Assembly (NCBI RefSeq): GCF_004514475.2
Contig: NZ_MYFO02000001.1
Coordinates: forward strand, 310,001 to 374,000
DNA: 64,000 nt
Direction: 5' to 3'
Origin: Paenibacillus athensensis
Lineage (GTDB): Bacteria; Bacillota; Bacilli; Paenibacillales; NBRC-103111
Below the pieces are notes generated by a model, which searched no databases, was not told the origin of the DNA, and saw only the letters and a list, made by a program, of their open reading frames with translations. Each line of letters begins with the position of its first letter. The stretch's first letter is position 1. Shown one piece after another: positions 1-7,181 of this stretch. Position numbers and translations under genes: made by a program.

Positions 1-12
1 GGGACGACCCGA

Positions 13-543
13 ATGTTCGATCCGACGATTTATGATAATATGAAGGTCGTGCTGGAGGGCGCTGTGTACGATCTGGACATGGAGGGCGCCATCCTTGTGA
101 CACAGCGCTGCGACCGGATCGACCTGAGCTCGATGTCGCGCCATTACGCGATTGAATTTGCTTGCGGGCCGGAGCAGCCAAGCCGCGCACGCATCGAACT
201 GTACGCGCATCTGAACGATTTGGCTGCGGAGATTATGGAACATCCGGGTGCCGCGCCGGGCTGCACGATGGAGGTGCGGTTTACGACGCCGGTGCGCGAG
301 CCGCAGCGCGAATGTCCGGACATCGCCCGCAGGCTGCAGCTCATTTGGGGCAACCGCCCGTCGATCGAGCAGCGGCTTTCGTTTGCATACGCCGAAGCGC
401 AAGCGTTGACGCCGGCATCGTATGTGAACGATATCCGCTTGCAGTTTGGCCGCAAGGTCGATGAAAGCCACATCGGCGATTTGCCGGAGCTGCTCGATTG
501 CGCGGCGCAAAGCCTGCTGATGCTCGACAGGCGGGAGGGCTGA
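13..543 (+). CDS. Hypothetical protein, 176 aa (5' end may be cut)
   Basis: I do not recognise this protein. It is a mixed acidic/basic cytosolic-looking polypeptide with no signal peptide or membrane segment. The reading frame is open to the window edge, so the true start could lie upstream; a GGGA eight bases before ATG 13 is only a weak ribosome binding site. It is followed after a single base by the thioredoxin-like gene and then by kapB, so the three probably form one transcript. Its role is unknown. Confidence 0.7.
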   Translation: MFDPTIYDNMKVVLEGAVYDLDMEGAILVTQRCDRIDLSSMSRHYAIEFACGPEQPSRARIELYAHLNDLAAEIMEHPGAAPGCTMEVRFTTPVREPQRECPDIARRLQLIWGNRPSIEQRLSFAYAEAQALTPASYVNDIRLQFGRKVDESHIGDLPELLDCAAQSLLMLDRREG

Positions 544-544
544 C

Positions 545-877
545 ATGCGCGAATGGACGCAACGCGAGCTGCTGGAGCGCACGGAGCAGACGGAACATGA
601 CGGCAGCAGCTTTGCCGTATTTATTTATACGCCGCTGTGCGGCACCTGCAAGGTGGCCGAGCGTATGCTGCAGGTGATCGAAGCGATGCGGCCGAACTTG
701 CCGCTGTTCAAAGGCAACATCAATTTCATGCCCGAGCTGGCCGCGACGTGGCAAATTCGCAGCGTGCCTTGCATTGCAGCCGTACGCGGCGGAAATCCCC
801 AGGCGCTGATCTACAGCGTGCAATCGGTGGACGCATTGGATTTGCGGCTGTCGGAATTTTTAAAAATAAAGGAATAA
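545..877 (+). CDS. Thioredoxin-family protein
   Basis: A 110-aa thioredoxin-fold protein. The redox motif C32-G-T-C35 and the cis-proline context S-V-P75 are both present and correctly spaced for a thioredoxin fold, so thiol-disulfide exchange is expected. It differs from canonical TrxA, which has CGPC, and has no signal peptide, so it should act in the cytosol. The ATG lies one base after the upstream stop, which implies translational coupling, and kapB follows at once. The physiological partner cannot be read from the sequence. Confidence 0.85.
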   Translation: MREWTQRELLERTEQTEHDGSSFAVFIYTPLCGTCKVAERMLQVIEAMRPNLPLFKGNINFMPELAATWQIRSVPCIAAVRGGNPQALIYSVQSVDALDLRLSEFLKIKE

Positions 878-893
878 AGGAGTGGACGCGGAC

Positions 894-1286
894 ATGAATC
901 AATGGCAGGCGGGAGAGCTGGTAACGGCAGCCTACAAAACAGGAGTGTACATCGGTGAGATTGTGGAGATGACCAGTCCGATGAAAGCGGCGGTCAAGGT
1001 GCTTGCGGTGGCCGAGCATCCGACGCAAGGCGATTTGCATCAGCCAATGGACGGAGCTGTGTCGTTTTTTCATCAGCGACGGGCGCTAAGTCATCAGGAA
1101 ATCGCATTGATGCCGGTCGGCTCGATCAAATCGTACAGCGGTACGGTGCCGGACTATCGGGAATCATTGAAAAGAGCGCTTGCCGCGCAAATCGCGGAGC
1201 TGTCGAATATGCAGAGATGGTCTGAGCGCTCTCTTCAAGAGCTGGAGCAGCTAAGCAAGGAGTACTTCCCGAGCGAATCGCCATAG
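894..1286 (+). CDS. kapB: Kinase-associated protein B (KapB-like)
   Basis: The 130-aa protein matches the KapB family along its length: an N-terminal G-E-L-V-T-A-x-Y-K-T-G-x-Y-I-G-E segment, the H-P-T-Q-G-D-L-H motif, F-F-H-Q-R-R-A-L, and V-P-D-Y-x-E-S-L-K. In Bacillus, KapB supports KinB input into the sporulation phosphorelay; the same role here is inference. ATG 894 is preferred: AAAGGAG at 876-882 precedes it by 11 bases, while an in-frame GTG at 882 overlaps that ribosome binding site. It ends three bases from a convergent small gene. Confidence 0.88.
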   Translation: MNQWQAGELVTAAYKTGVYIGEIVEMTSPMKAAVKVLAVAEHPTQGDLHQPMDGAVSFFHQRRALSHQEIALMPVGSIKSYSGTVPDYRESLKRALAAQIAELSNMQRWSERSLQELEQLSKEYFPSESP

Positions 1287-1289
1287 GCT

Positions 1290-1511
1290 TCAGGAAACTT
1301 CCAGATACAGCTTGGTGCCGTCGTGGTATTTAAAAATGGCGACGTCGCCGATAATTTCGATCAGCGTAATCATTTTGAGCTTTTTGCGAAATTCGAAATT
1401 CAGTTCTTGTTCGCGCAGCTTGGCGTGCAGCATTTGCAGGTGAGACGATTTTTGCGAGTAGTTGAGCACGGGGATTATTTTATCCTTGAATTTAATGGTT
1501 ATCATTTGCAT
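1290..1511 (-). CDS. Small hypothetical protein, 73 aa
   Basis: A basic, beta-rich-looking 73-aa protein that I do not recognise. The start is chosen because the ATG at 1511-1509 follows AAGGAGG by eight bases; upstream in-frame codons would place the ribosome binding site inside the coding region. It converges with kapB, with only three bases between the two stop codons, and is divergent from the oxidoreductase gene. It lacks membrane segments. Confidence 0.7.
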   Translation of the reverse strand: MQMITIKFKDKIIPVLNYSQKSSHLQMLHAKLREQELNFEFRKKLKMITLIEIIGDVAIFKYHDGTKLYLEVS

Positions 1512-1638
1512 GACCCATCCCTCCTTCAACTTGATTCTCTTATATAGTAACCGCAAAATGTTAGATTTGATTGACTGATCTATTAAGAAAGTGTCAGGAA
1601 ATTTCGCTTTTTGTCGTAAAAGGAGGAAGCAAAGACGG

Positions 1639-1667
1639 TTGCGGCCTATGAAGTCGAAGCATATAAT
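1639..1667 (+). promoter_or_regulatory. SigA-type promoter of the Gfo/Idh gene
   Basis: A -35 TTGCGG (1639-1644) is separated by exactly 17 bases from a perfect TATAAT (1662-1667). Transcription would begin near 1674, about 43 bases before ATG 1717, which argues against the longer in-frame extension reaching back to 1591. Confidence 0.7.
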
Positions 1668-1716
1668 AAGAGAGGTTGAAAGCTACTACTTATTTTCGAT
1701 GGGGGTTTTCCTAATT

Positions 1717-2790
1717 ATGACTTCGCAAAAGCCAATCAGAATCGGCATTATCGGTGCCGGCAATATCGGAAATGTACATATGGAAGTTTTGAAGCAGGTC
1801 AAGGAAGCCGAGGTCACAGCCGTCACGGACGTGTATTTGCCGCTGGCCGAGCAACGAGCGAAGGAACATGGAATCGCCCGCGTGTATGAAGATGCGCACA
1901 AGCTGATCGCTGATTCCGAGCTGGACGCCGTCGTCGTTGCGGTTTCCAACGAATGGCACGCGCCGCTTGCTGTTGAAGCGCTGGAGGCCGGTAAGCACGT
2001 CATGCTGGAAAAACCGATGGCGATCAATCTCGAATCCGCCAAGCAAATCGTCGAAGCCGAACGCAAGGCCGGCAAGGTGCTGATGATTCCGCACCAGTTG
2101 CGCTGGGAGGCGCTGAGCCTGCTGATCAAGCAGCAGGTGGAGAAGGGCGCGCTTGGCAATATTTATCACGCCAAAGCGAGCTGGGTCCGCCGCAAGGGCA
2201 TCCCGGGCTGGGGCACCTGGTTTACGCAGATGGATAAGTCGGGCGGCGGACCGCTGATCGATCTCGGCGTGCATATGCTCGACTTGTCCCTCTATCTGAT
2301 GGGCAACGCCAAACCGATTTCGGTGTACGGAGCTACTTACGCCGAGTTCGGGCCACGCCGCAAGGGCATCGGCACGTGGGGAACGCCCAACTGGACGGGC
2401 AAATATGATGTCGAGGATTTGGCGACGGCCATGATCAAGCTGGACAACGGCGCGACGCTGTCGCTCGACGTCAGCTGGGCTGCTCTGGTCGATACGGACA
2501 ACGAGCCTTGCGTGCAGCTGCTCGGCTCCGAAGGCGGCGCGATGATCCGCGGCGGCAAGGGCAAGCTGTTTGCCGAGCTGTTCGACCAGCCGGCCGACAT
2601 CAACCTGTCGGTGCCGGATAACGATGAAGGCTCGCGCGTGCGGATGGCGAAGCATTTTATTTCCTGCATTCAAAACGGCACGCAGCCGCTGACCTCGGTC
2701 ATGACCGGCTATACGAACAATCTGATTCTGGATGCGATCTATCGTTCGTCGCGCACCGGCAACGAAGTCAAGCTCGACTGGGACATCTAA
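1717..2790 (+). CDS. Gfo/Idh/MocA family NAD(P)-dependent oxidoreductase
   Basis: A 357-aa dehydrogenase. The N-terminal Rossmann domain carries G-A-G-N-I-G at residues 13-18. The family hallmark E-K-P lies near residue 97 and contributes the lysine that positions substrate and nicotinamide. The G-G-G-P-L-I-D-L-G-V-H segment opens the C-terminal substrate domain and supplies the expected Asp/His pair. Members oxidise or reduce sugars and inositols, but the substrate cannot be predicted here. The start ATG 1717 fits both the family N-terminus and the promoter position. A TRIC-type channel gene follows 19 bases downstream. Confidence 0.9.
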   Translation: MTSQKPIRIGIIGAGNIGNVHMEVLKQVKEAEVTAVTDVYLPLAEQRAKEHGIARVYEDAHKLIADSELDAVVVAVSNEWHAPLAVEALEAGKHVMLEKPMAINLESAKQIVEAERKAGKVLMIPHQLRWEALSLLIKQQVEKGALGNIYHAKASWVRRKGIPGWGTWFTQMDKSGGGPLIDLGVHMLDLSLYLMGNAKPISVYGATYAEFGPRRKGIGTWGTPNWTGKYDVEDLATAMIKLDNGATLSLDVSWAALVDTDNEPCVQLLGSEGGAMIRGGKGKLFAELFDQPADINLSVPDNDEGSRVRMAKHFISCIQNGTQPLTSVMTGYTNNLILDAIYRSSRTGNEVKLDWDI

Positions 2791-2809
2791 GAGACGGGGG
2801 CAGCAGCAA

Positions 2810-3454
2810 GTGGACTGGGAGCTGTTAAGCATTATCGGAACCATCGCATTTGCCGTGAGCGGCGCGATCGTCGCGATGGAAGAGGAATACGATATTCTCG
2901 GTGTCTATGTGCTCGGGCTGGTCACGGCGTTTGGCGGCGGCGTCATCCGCAACCTGCTGATCGGCAAGCCGGTGACGACGCTTTGGGAGCAAGGCATCTA
3001 TTTTCAGATTGCGTTGTTTGCGATGACGCTGGCGTTCATTTTGCCGGTGCGCTGGCTGAGGCTATGGAAGACGTGGGAAGCGTTTTTCGACGCGATTGGC
3101 TTGGCGGCGTTTTCGATTCAAGGCGCCGTATACGCCACCAATATGGGCCATCCGCTGAGCGCAGTCATCGTCGCTGCCGTGCTCACAGGCATTGGCGGGG
3201 GCATGGTGCGCGATGTGCTGGCCGGGCGCAAGCCGCTTGTGCTCAAGGACGAGATTTATGCCGTATGGGGCATGCTCGCCGGCGCGGTGGTCGGTTTGGG
3301 CTGGTCGCAGGGCACGTGGGAGCTGCTCGTGCTGTTTAGCCTGATTGTGTTCCTGCGTATGCTGTCCGTCGTCAACAAATGGAAGCTGCCGCGGCGTTCC
3401 TTGCGCCACGCCGTAAACCCGCCGGACCGGGAGCGCCGCTCCCGGGAATCCTGA
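2810..3454 (+). CDS. TRIC-type cation channel (UPF0126) membrane protein
   Basis: A 214-aa, strongly hydrophobic protein with about seven membrane segments. It contains the internal duplication typical of prokaryotic TRIC/UPF0126 proteins: the glycine-kink motif G-G-G-V-I-R-N near residue 43 is echoed as G-G-G-M-V-R-D near residue 130. Family members form trimeric monovalent-cation channels in the cytoplasmic membrane. GTG 2810 is chosen because it gives the family-typical N-terminus; the ribosome binding site (GGGGG) is weak. It is probably co-transcribed with the preceding oxidoreductase. Confidence 0.88.
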   Translation: MDWELLSIIGTIAFAVSGAIVAMEEEYDILGVYVLGLVTAFGGGVIRNLLIGKPVTTLWEQGIYFQIALFAMTLAFILPVRWLRLWKTWEAFFDAIGLAAFSIQGAVYATNMGHPLSAVIVAAVLTGIGGGMVRDVLAGRKPLVLKDEIYAVWGMLAGAVVGLGWSQGTWELLVLFSLIVFLRMLSVVNKWKLPRRSLRHAVNPPDRERRSRES

Positions 3455-3484
3455 GCGATAACGATAATCCGTGAGGTGATTCGC

Positions 3485-3973
3485 ATGAGTGAAGAAGCGG
3501 TTTCGTTTAAGCAACAGCGCAAAATCGCCTGGGAAACGCTGCAACAGCGCATCGCGTCCGTCAAGGAGCTTGCAGATGGCGAGCTGGAGCGCTATGAGGT
3601 GTCCAAGGATACGGCAACCGGCGAGCATTTTCTGCATTATTCGTATCTCCATCGCGATCTGAGCGCTGGCGGCGAGCCTGAAGTGTTTCACCAGCTGTTG
3701 CCTCTGGAAACAGACGACGTGCTGGGGCTGGTGTTCGGCGAGCAGCCGTATACGTATCCGCAGCATTGGCGAGAGCCTTTTTTGCGCAACGGCCCCGAGG
3801 GCTTTTACATTTGGTTTGACCCCTCAGGTGAGCTGGAAGCCGAGCGCGACCAGGCCATCGCCCGGGAGCTGATGGACAAGCTGCGGCAGTTTCGCGAAGC
3901 CGGCAGCCTGAATGCCGAAGAAGTCGGCAAGCTGATGGACGAGTTGGACCGGATGCGCCGCAACGAGCCTTGA
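3485..3973 (+). CDS. Hypothetical protein, 162 aa
   Basis: I do not recognise a family. The protein is charged and cytosolic, with a helical C-terminus rich in Glu, Arg and Leu and no signal peptide. ATG 3485 is supported by GAGGTG ending six bases upstream. A clear intrinsic terminator follows at 3997, closing the transcription unit that begins with the Gfo/Idh oxidoreductase. Confidence 0.7.
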   Translation: MSEEAVSFKQQRKIAWETLQQRIASVKELADGELERYEVSKDTATGEHFLHYSYLHRDLSAGGEPEVFHQLLPLETDDVLGLVFGEQPYTYPQHWREPFLRNGPEGFYIWFDPSGELEAERDQAIARELMDKLRQFREAGSLNAEEVGKLMDELDRMRRNEP

Positions 3974-3996
3974 TGAAGCGATAAAACAAGCAAAGC

Positions 3997-4028
3997 AACC
4001 TGTGTGCCATTGGGGCCGCAGGTTTTTT
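3997..4028 (+). terminator. Intrinsic terminator
   Basis: AACCTGTG pairs with CGCAGGTT through one G-U pair, the stem is extended by TGCC/GGGC around a short loop, and a run of seven T follows. It closes the unit ending with the 162-aa protein. Confidence 0.85.
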
Positions 4029-4350
4029 TGGCGTTCCGCACCGCGCGCGACCCCGATAAGCAGGTGGCCGGCCGGACAGCGGCTGTCAATCCGTGCTTGG
4101 GAATGTTGAGCAGAGCCTTGTTTGGCGCTTTGTTAGTAGGACGGAGGGTTCAAAAGCACCGGCAGGCATCTTGCGTTCTGAAAACACACCGTGAAGCAAG
4201 CTGTCCGGGCTGTAGGGCAACCTCGACCAGCAGCCCCGACACTTCCGTCAGCCCCCGCAATCCTTGCGTAGGGGGCTGTTCGGCTTGCAAAAAAACAGCC
4301 GTTTTGGAGCATAGTAAAGCTGAGCCCAAGAAGGAAGGAGCTTGCATGCT
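4029..4350. other. Intergenic stretch with one strong hairpin
   Basis: About 320 bases without a credible gene. The notable structure is a hairpin at 4249-4278 (CAGCCCCC pairing with GGGGGCTG, extended by GCAA/TTGC) lacking a T-tract, so it is not an obvious terminator. AAGGAG at 4335-4340 belongs to the next small gene. Confidence 0.5.
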
Positions 4351-4509
4351 ATGTATACGGTAGCCGATTTGCAGCAGCGTCAGGATCTGCTCAACGACAT
4401 CCGGCAATTGGAGCGCCAGCTGCAGCAGGAGCTGGGACAGCCGGTTGCGCTGATTGCTTATGCGAACGAACCAACTGCGGCAGATGAACCGGCGGACGAA
4501 GGCCGCTAG
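4351..4509 (+). CDS. Small hypothetical protein, 52 aa
   Basis: A short gene starting at ATG 4351, ten bases after AAGGAG, and ending with TAG 4507-4509. The product is a Gln/Leu/Arg-rich amphipathic helix (residues 6-29) followed by an acidic, Ala-rich tail. It has no Cys and no membrane segment. It sits 37 bases upstream of the spore-type lipoprotein gene and may share its transcript. I infer a sporulation-associated role only from this position. It is real-looking because its ribosome binding site, frame and neighbour spacing are all good. Confidence 0.6.
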   Translation: MYTVADLQQRQDLLNDIRQLERQLQQELGQPVALIAYANEPTAADEPADEGR

Positions 4510-4546
4510 AAAGAGGATTGCTGCTACAGAAAGGAGGACATTCCCG

Positions 4547-5263
4547 ATGAATGAGATCAAAAAAACATGGAGCGTACGGCTCGGATGCCTGCTGGTCGCA
4601 GCGGCGATGGTCGGATTGACGGCTTGCTCGCAGGCGTCGCCCAAGCAGTCTCAAGGCATGCAGCCGAATATGTCCGATTGGGATGTGGACAGCCGCAACA
4701 ATGAGAACGCAACGCTGGGAGCAAAGTCGCTGGCTCCGACGGCAACGCCGCCGCAGTCCAGCACAACGATTGACAGCACCGCGGCGCACCGCAATCACGG
4801 GCTGACGATGAGCCGCGCGCTCGCCGACAGCATTAAGCAAAGCGCGCATACGGGCTCGACGGCTGTCGCCGTTAGCGACGGAGGCATTTATGTCGCTGTT
4901 GACGCGGGCGGGATGCAGGCGATGTCGGCCGAATCGCGCTCGCTGGCGCAAACGAACGATCCGATGATGGGCGCAGGCCTGTTTGGCAGTGGGGCCGGGG
5001 CGCAGATGGACTGGACGTCCAGCAAGCCGCTGAACAAAGAGACGACGGCAGCCATCCAGCAAGCCGTGCATGCGGCTTACCCCGCAGCGAATGTGTTTAT
5101 TTCGACCAATCCGCATTTTGTCAGCCGGATGTTGTATTATGACGCCCGCCAGCATCAAGGCGCAAGCTCCGACTTGTTTATGAACGAATTCAACACGATG
5201 GTGCGTTATGTGTTCCCGGGCTACGGCAACGGACAAAACCGGCTGCTGCCTCCGGCAAAATAA
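4547..5263 (+). CDS. YhcN/YlaJ-family spore lipoprotein
   Basis: A 238-aa lipoprotein. The N-terminus has a positively charged start, a hydrophobic stretch and a lipobox L-T-A-C27, so Cys27 should be lipidated. The mature part carries a central domain with V-A-V-S-D-G-G-I-Y-V-A-V and a C-terminal amphipathic region, consistent with the YhcN/YlaJ group of forespore-membrane lipoproteins linked to spore germination. AAGGAGG ends nine bases before ATG 4547. The family call rests on overall pattern and is less certain than the lipoprotein call. Confidence 0.78.
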   Translation: MNEIKKTWSVRLGCLLVAAAMVGLTACSQASPKQSQGMQPNMSDWDVDSRNNENATLGAKSLAPTATPPQSSTTIDSTAAHRNHGLTMSRALADSIKQSAHTGSTAVAVSDGGIYVAVDAGGMQAMSAESRSLAQTNDPMMGAGLFGSGAGAQMDWTSSKPLNKETTAAIQQAVHAAYPAANVFISTNPHFVSRMLYYDARQHQGASSDLFMNEFNTMVRYVFPGYGNGQNRLLPPAK

Positions 5264-5342
5264 TAAGCATAGAACAAAAGCCGTTAGGCATAATAAGCTT
5301 CGGCGCCCGGAGCGCCACTAACTTTGAGGAGGACACCACCCG

Positions 5343-5675
5343 ATGTATCAAGTTACGCAGCAAATCAAAGAATGCCAGCAAATCATTTCTCAGCTGATTC
5401 AGCAAACCCAACAAGCCAATTCGATGTATCAGCAGCTGCTTCAGCAAGAGCAGCAAAATACGCAGCAGCTGGAGCAAATTGCTCAGCGCGAGCATGTAGC
5501 GGCGCAAATCATTCAACAAACGCTGCAAGGGCATAACCTGGCGCTGCAAAAAATGGAGCAATGTCTGCAAATCACCGCGCAGTTGGAGCAAATCGTTCAA
5601 TCGCAATCGATGATGATCAGCCAGCAAAGCCAAGCATTCGCCAATCCGGCGATGAATCCGTACCAGCGCCACTAG
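5343..5675 (+). CDS. Gln-rich coiled-coil protein, 110 aa
   Basis: The protein is more than a quarter glutamine, with Leu/Ile/Met spaced for a long coiled coil over residues 3-95 and a short N-P-x-M-N-P-Y tail. It has no signal peptide or membrane segment, and just two cysteines (about residues 11 and 78). GAGGAGG lies ten bases before the ATG. Glutamine-rich coiled coils of this size are seen among spore coat and coat-associated proteins, so a structural spore role is plausible, but I cannot assign a family. Confidence 0.7.
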   Translation: MYQVTQQIKECQQIISQLIQQTQQANSMYQQLLQQEQQNTQQLEQIAQREHVAAQIIQQTLQGHNLALQKMEQCLQITAQLEQIVQSQSMMISQQSQAFANPAMNPYQRH

Positions 5676-5685
5676 GCATCCATTT

Positions 5686-5714
5686 GCACCCTCGGGCGTT
5701 GTGTCCGGGGGTGC
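5686..5714 (+). terminator. Hairpin after the Gln-rich gene, possible terminator
   Basis: GCACCCTCGG pairs with CCGGGGGTGC (ten pairs with one wobble) just downstream of the stop codon. The T-tract is missing, so termination efficiency is uncertain. Confidence 0.45.
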
Positions 5715-5809
5715 TCGCGTATTTGCCCGGCCCTGCGCGGCTGGGGCCGCGAAGATAGAGCGAAGCACGCCGACTGCGCTGCGAACATGAATCAAGGAGG
5801 AGGGCAACG

Positions 5810-6004
5810 ATGATCAAGCAATATTTTGCCGAAATCAAGCTGGAGGAAAACGATGATTTGAGCGAGGTGCTCGGCGATCTGGTGGACGAAGCGGAAAACC
5901 AGTACCGGACGCCGTATGTCGAGGTGGCGCAGGTGATTCCGCGCAAAAGTGATGTGTATACGGTCATTTTGAATCTCGATTTTCCGGAGCGCGGCGATGA
6001 GTAG
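5810..6004 (+). CDS. Small hypothetical protein, 64 aa
   Basis: An acidic protein of unknown function, preceded by a strong AAGGAGGAGG ribosome binding site. No Cys, no membrane segment. Its last eight bases overlap the start of the next small gene, a tight coupling that suggests the two products work together or are made in a fixed ratio. Confidence 0.7.
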   Translation: MIKQYFAEIKLEENDDLSEVLGDLVDEAENQYRTPYVEVAQVIPRKSDVYTVILNLDFPERGDE

Positions 6005-6203
6005 CCGCTTCAAGGTCCGGGCTTATTGCAGCGCGCGCGGCTGCGATTACATACATAAAGAGGATGTGGTGCAAGCGATCGATTACGCTTCTTCCTACAG
6101 CGTAGCGCAAATGCTCAATGCCGCGGGACGGGTGGCGGCCTGTCCGGCGTGCGGCGCGGCCATGCAGTTCTATTCTCATGCGGTGATCGACGAATTCGGC
6201 TGA
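5997..6203 (+). CDS. Small Cys-rich (zinc-ribbon-like) protein, 68 aa
   Basis: The protein has two cysteine pairs, C11-x4-C16 near the N-terminus and a C-P-A-C knuckle near residue 50, suggesting a small metal-binding fold. The first pair has non-canonical spacing. It overlaps the preceding 64-aa gene by eight bases in another frame and is probably translated by coupling. I do not recognise a named family. Confidence 0.65.
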   Translation: MSSRFKVRAYCSARGCDYIHKEDVVQAIDYASSYSVAQMLNAAGRVAACPACGAAMQFYSHAVIDEFG

Positions 6204-6306
6204 AGCCGACGGCCGGGGGCTCACGGGTGCAAGGCGCTTGACTTCACAGGCGTCGTGGCCGATAGTAGAGAGGAATGAGCTGCCAGGGAAGGGAAGAACG
6301 ATTGCC

Positions 6307-7179
6307 ATGCACAGCTTGAAGCTGCCAGAAGAAATCCGCAAAGCGCTGGAGGACAAAGAAGCCCGCGCGCCGCGCCGCGATCCGGGCCAGCCGCTGCCGG
6401 CCTATGAAGCGCCCGACGATGCGATTGTGACCGATGCGGTCATCGCCTTATTTTTAGGAAAAAACGTATTGCTTAAAGGCCCGACAGGATCGGGTAAAAC
6501 GAAGCTGGCCGAATATTTGGCGAGCTTGTTTGCGCAGCCGCTGCACGTGGTCAACTGCTCGGTCGATCTCGATGCCGAAGCGCTGCTTGGCTTCAAGACA
6601 CTGACCCGCAATGATCAGGGCGAGGCGCTGATTGAATTTGTGCCGGGACCGTTCGTGCGGGCGATGACGAAAGGCGAATTTCTGTATATCGACGAGGTCA
6701 ACATGGCCAAGCCGGAGACGCTGCCGATCATTAACGGGGTGCTGGATCACCGCCGTTCGCTGACCAATCCGTTTACGGGCGAAACGGTGGAGGCCGGCGC
6801 GGATTTCCGCGTCATCGCCGCGATTAACGAAGGCTACATCGGCACGACGCCGCTGAACGAAGCGCTGAAAAACCGCTTTGTGACGATTGAAGTGCCATAT
6901 TTGCAGGGCGAAGCGCTGCTGACGCTGCTGCGCCGCCAGTCCGGGCTGCGCGACGAACGGCTGCTGCAGCGGTTCGTGCAGCTGTCGGCCGATCTGCTGG
7001 CGCTGATCGAAATGGGCCAGCTGCCGGATGAAGCCGGTTCGATCCGGGCGCTGCTGGATGCCTGCGATTTGGCCGTGCACATCCCGCCGCAGCGCGCCGT
7101 GGCGCGGGCGATTGCCGGCAAGCTGGAGGACGAGCGGGAGAAAAGCGCGGTGCAGCATGCGGCGGAGACGCTGTTCTAG
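6307..7179 (+). CDS. MoxR/CbbQ-type AAA+ ATPase
   Basis: A 290-aa ATPase. Walker A G-P-T-G-S-G-K-T lies near residue 60 and Walker B F-L-Y-I-D-E-V-N near residue 125, followed by the sensor region A-A-I-N-E-G and an arginine-finger region typical of the MoxR/NorQ/CbbQ group. Such ATPases act with VWA-domain partners to remodel or insert metal into client enzymes. The VWA gene follows after two bases, so the pair forms an operon. ATG 6307 fits GGGAAG ten bases upstream. The client is not evident nearby. Confidence 0.9.
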   Translation: MHSLKLPEEIRKALEDKEARAPRRDPGQPLPAYEAPDDAIVTDAVIALFLGKNVLLKGPTGSGKTKLAEYLASLFAQPLHVVNCSVDLDAEALLGFKTLTRNDQGEALIEFVPGPFVRAMTKGEFLYIDEVNMAKPETLPIINGVLDHRRSLTNPFTGETVEAGADFRVIAAINEGYIGTTPLNEALKNRFVTIEVPYLQGEALLTLLRRQSGLRDERLLQRFVQLSADLLALIEMGQLPDEAGSIRALLDACDLAVHIPPQRAVARAIAGKLEDEREKSAVQHAAETLF

Positions 7180-7181
7180 CG

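Noticed and set aside
1591-1716. N-terminal extension of the Gfo/Idh protein
   Set aside because: The extra 42 residues overlap the promoter and do not resemble the family; translation from ATG 1717 is favoured.
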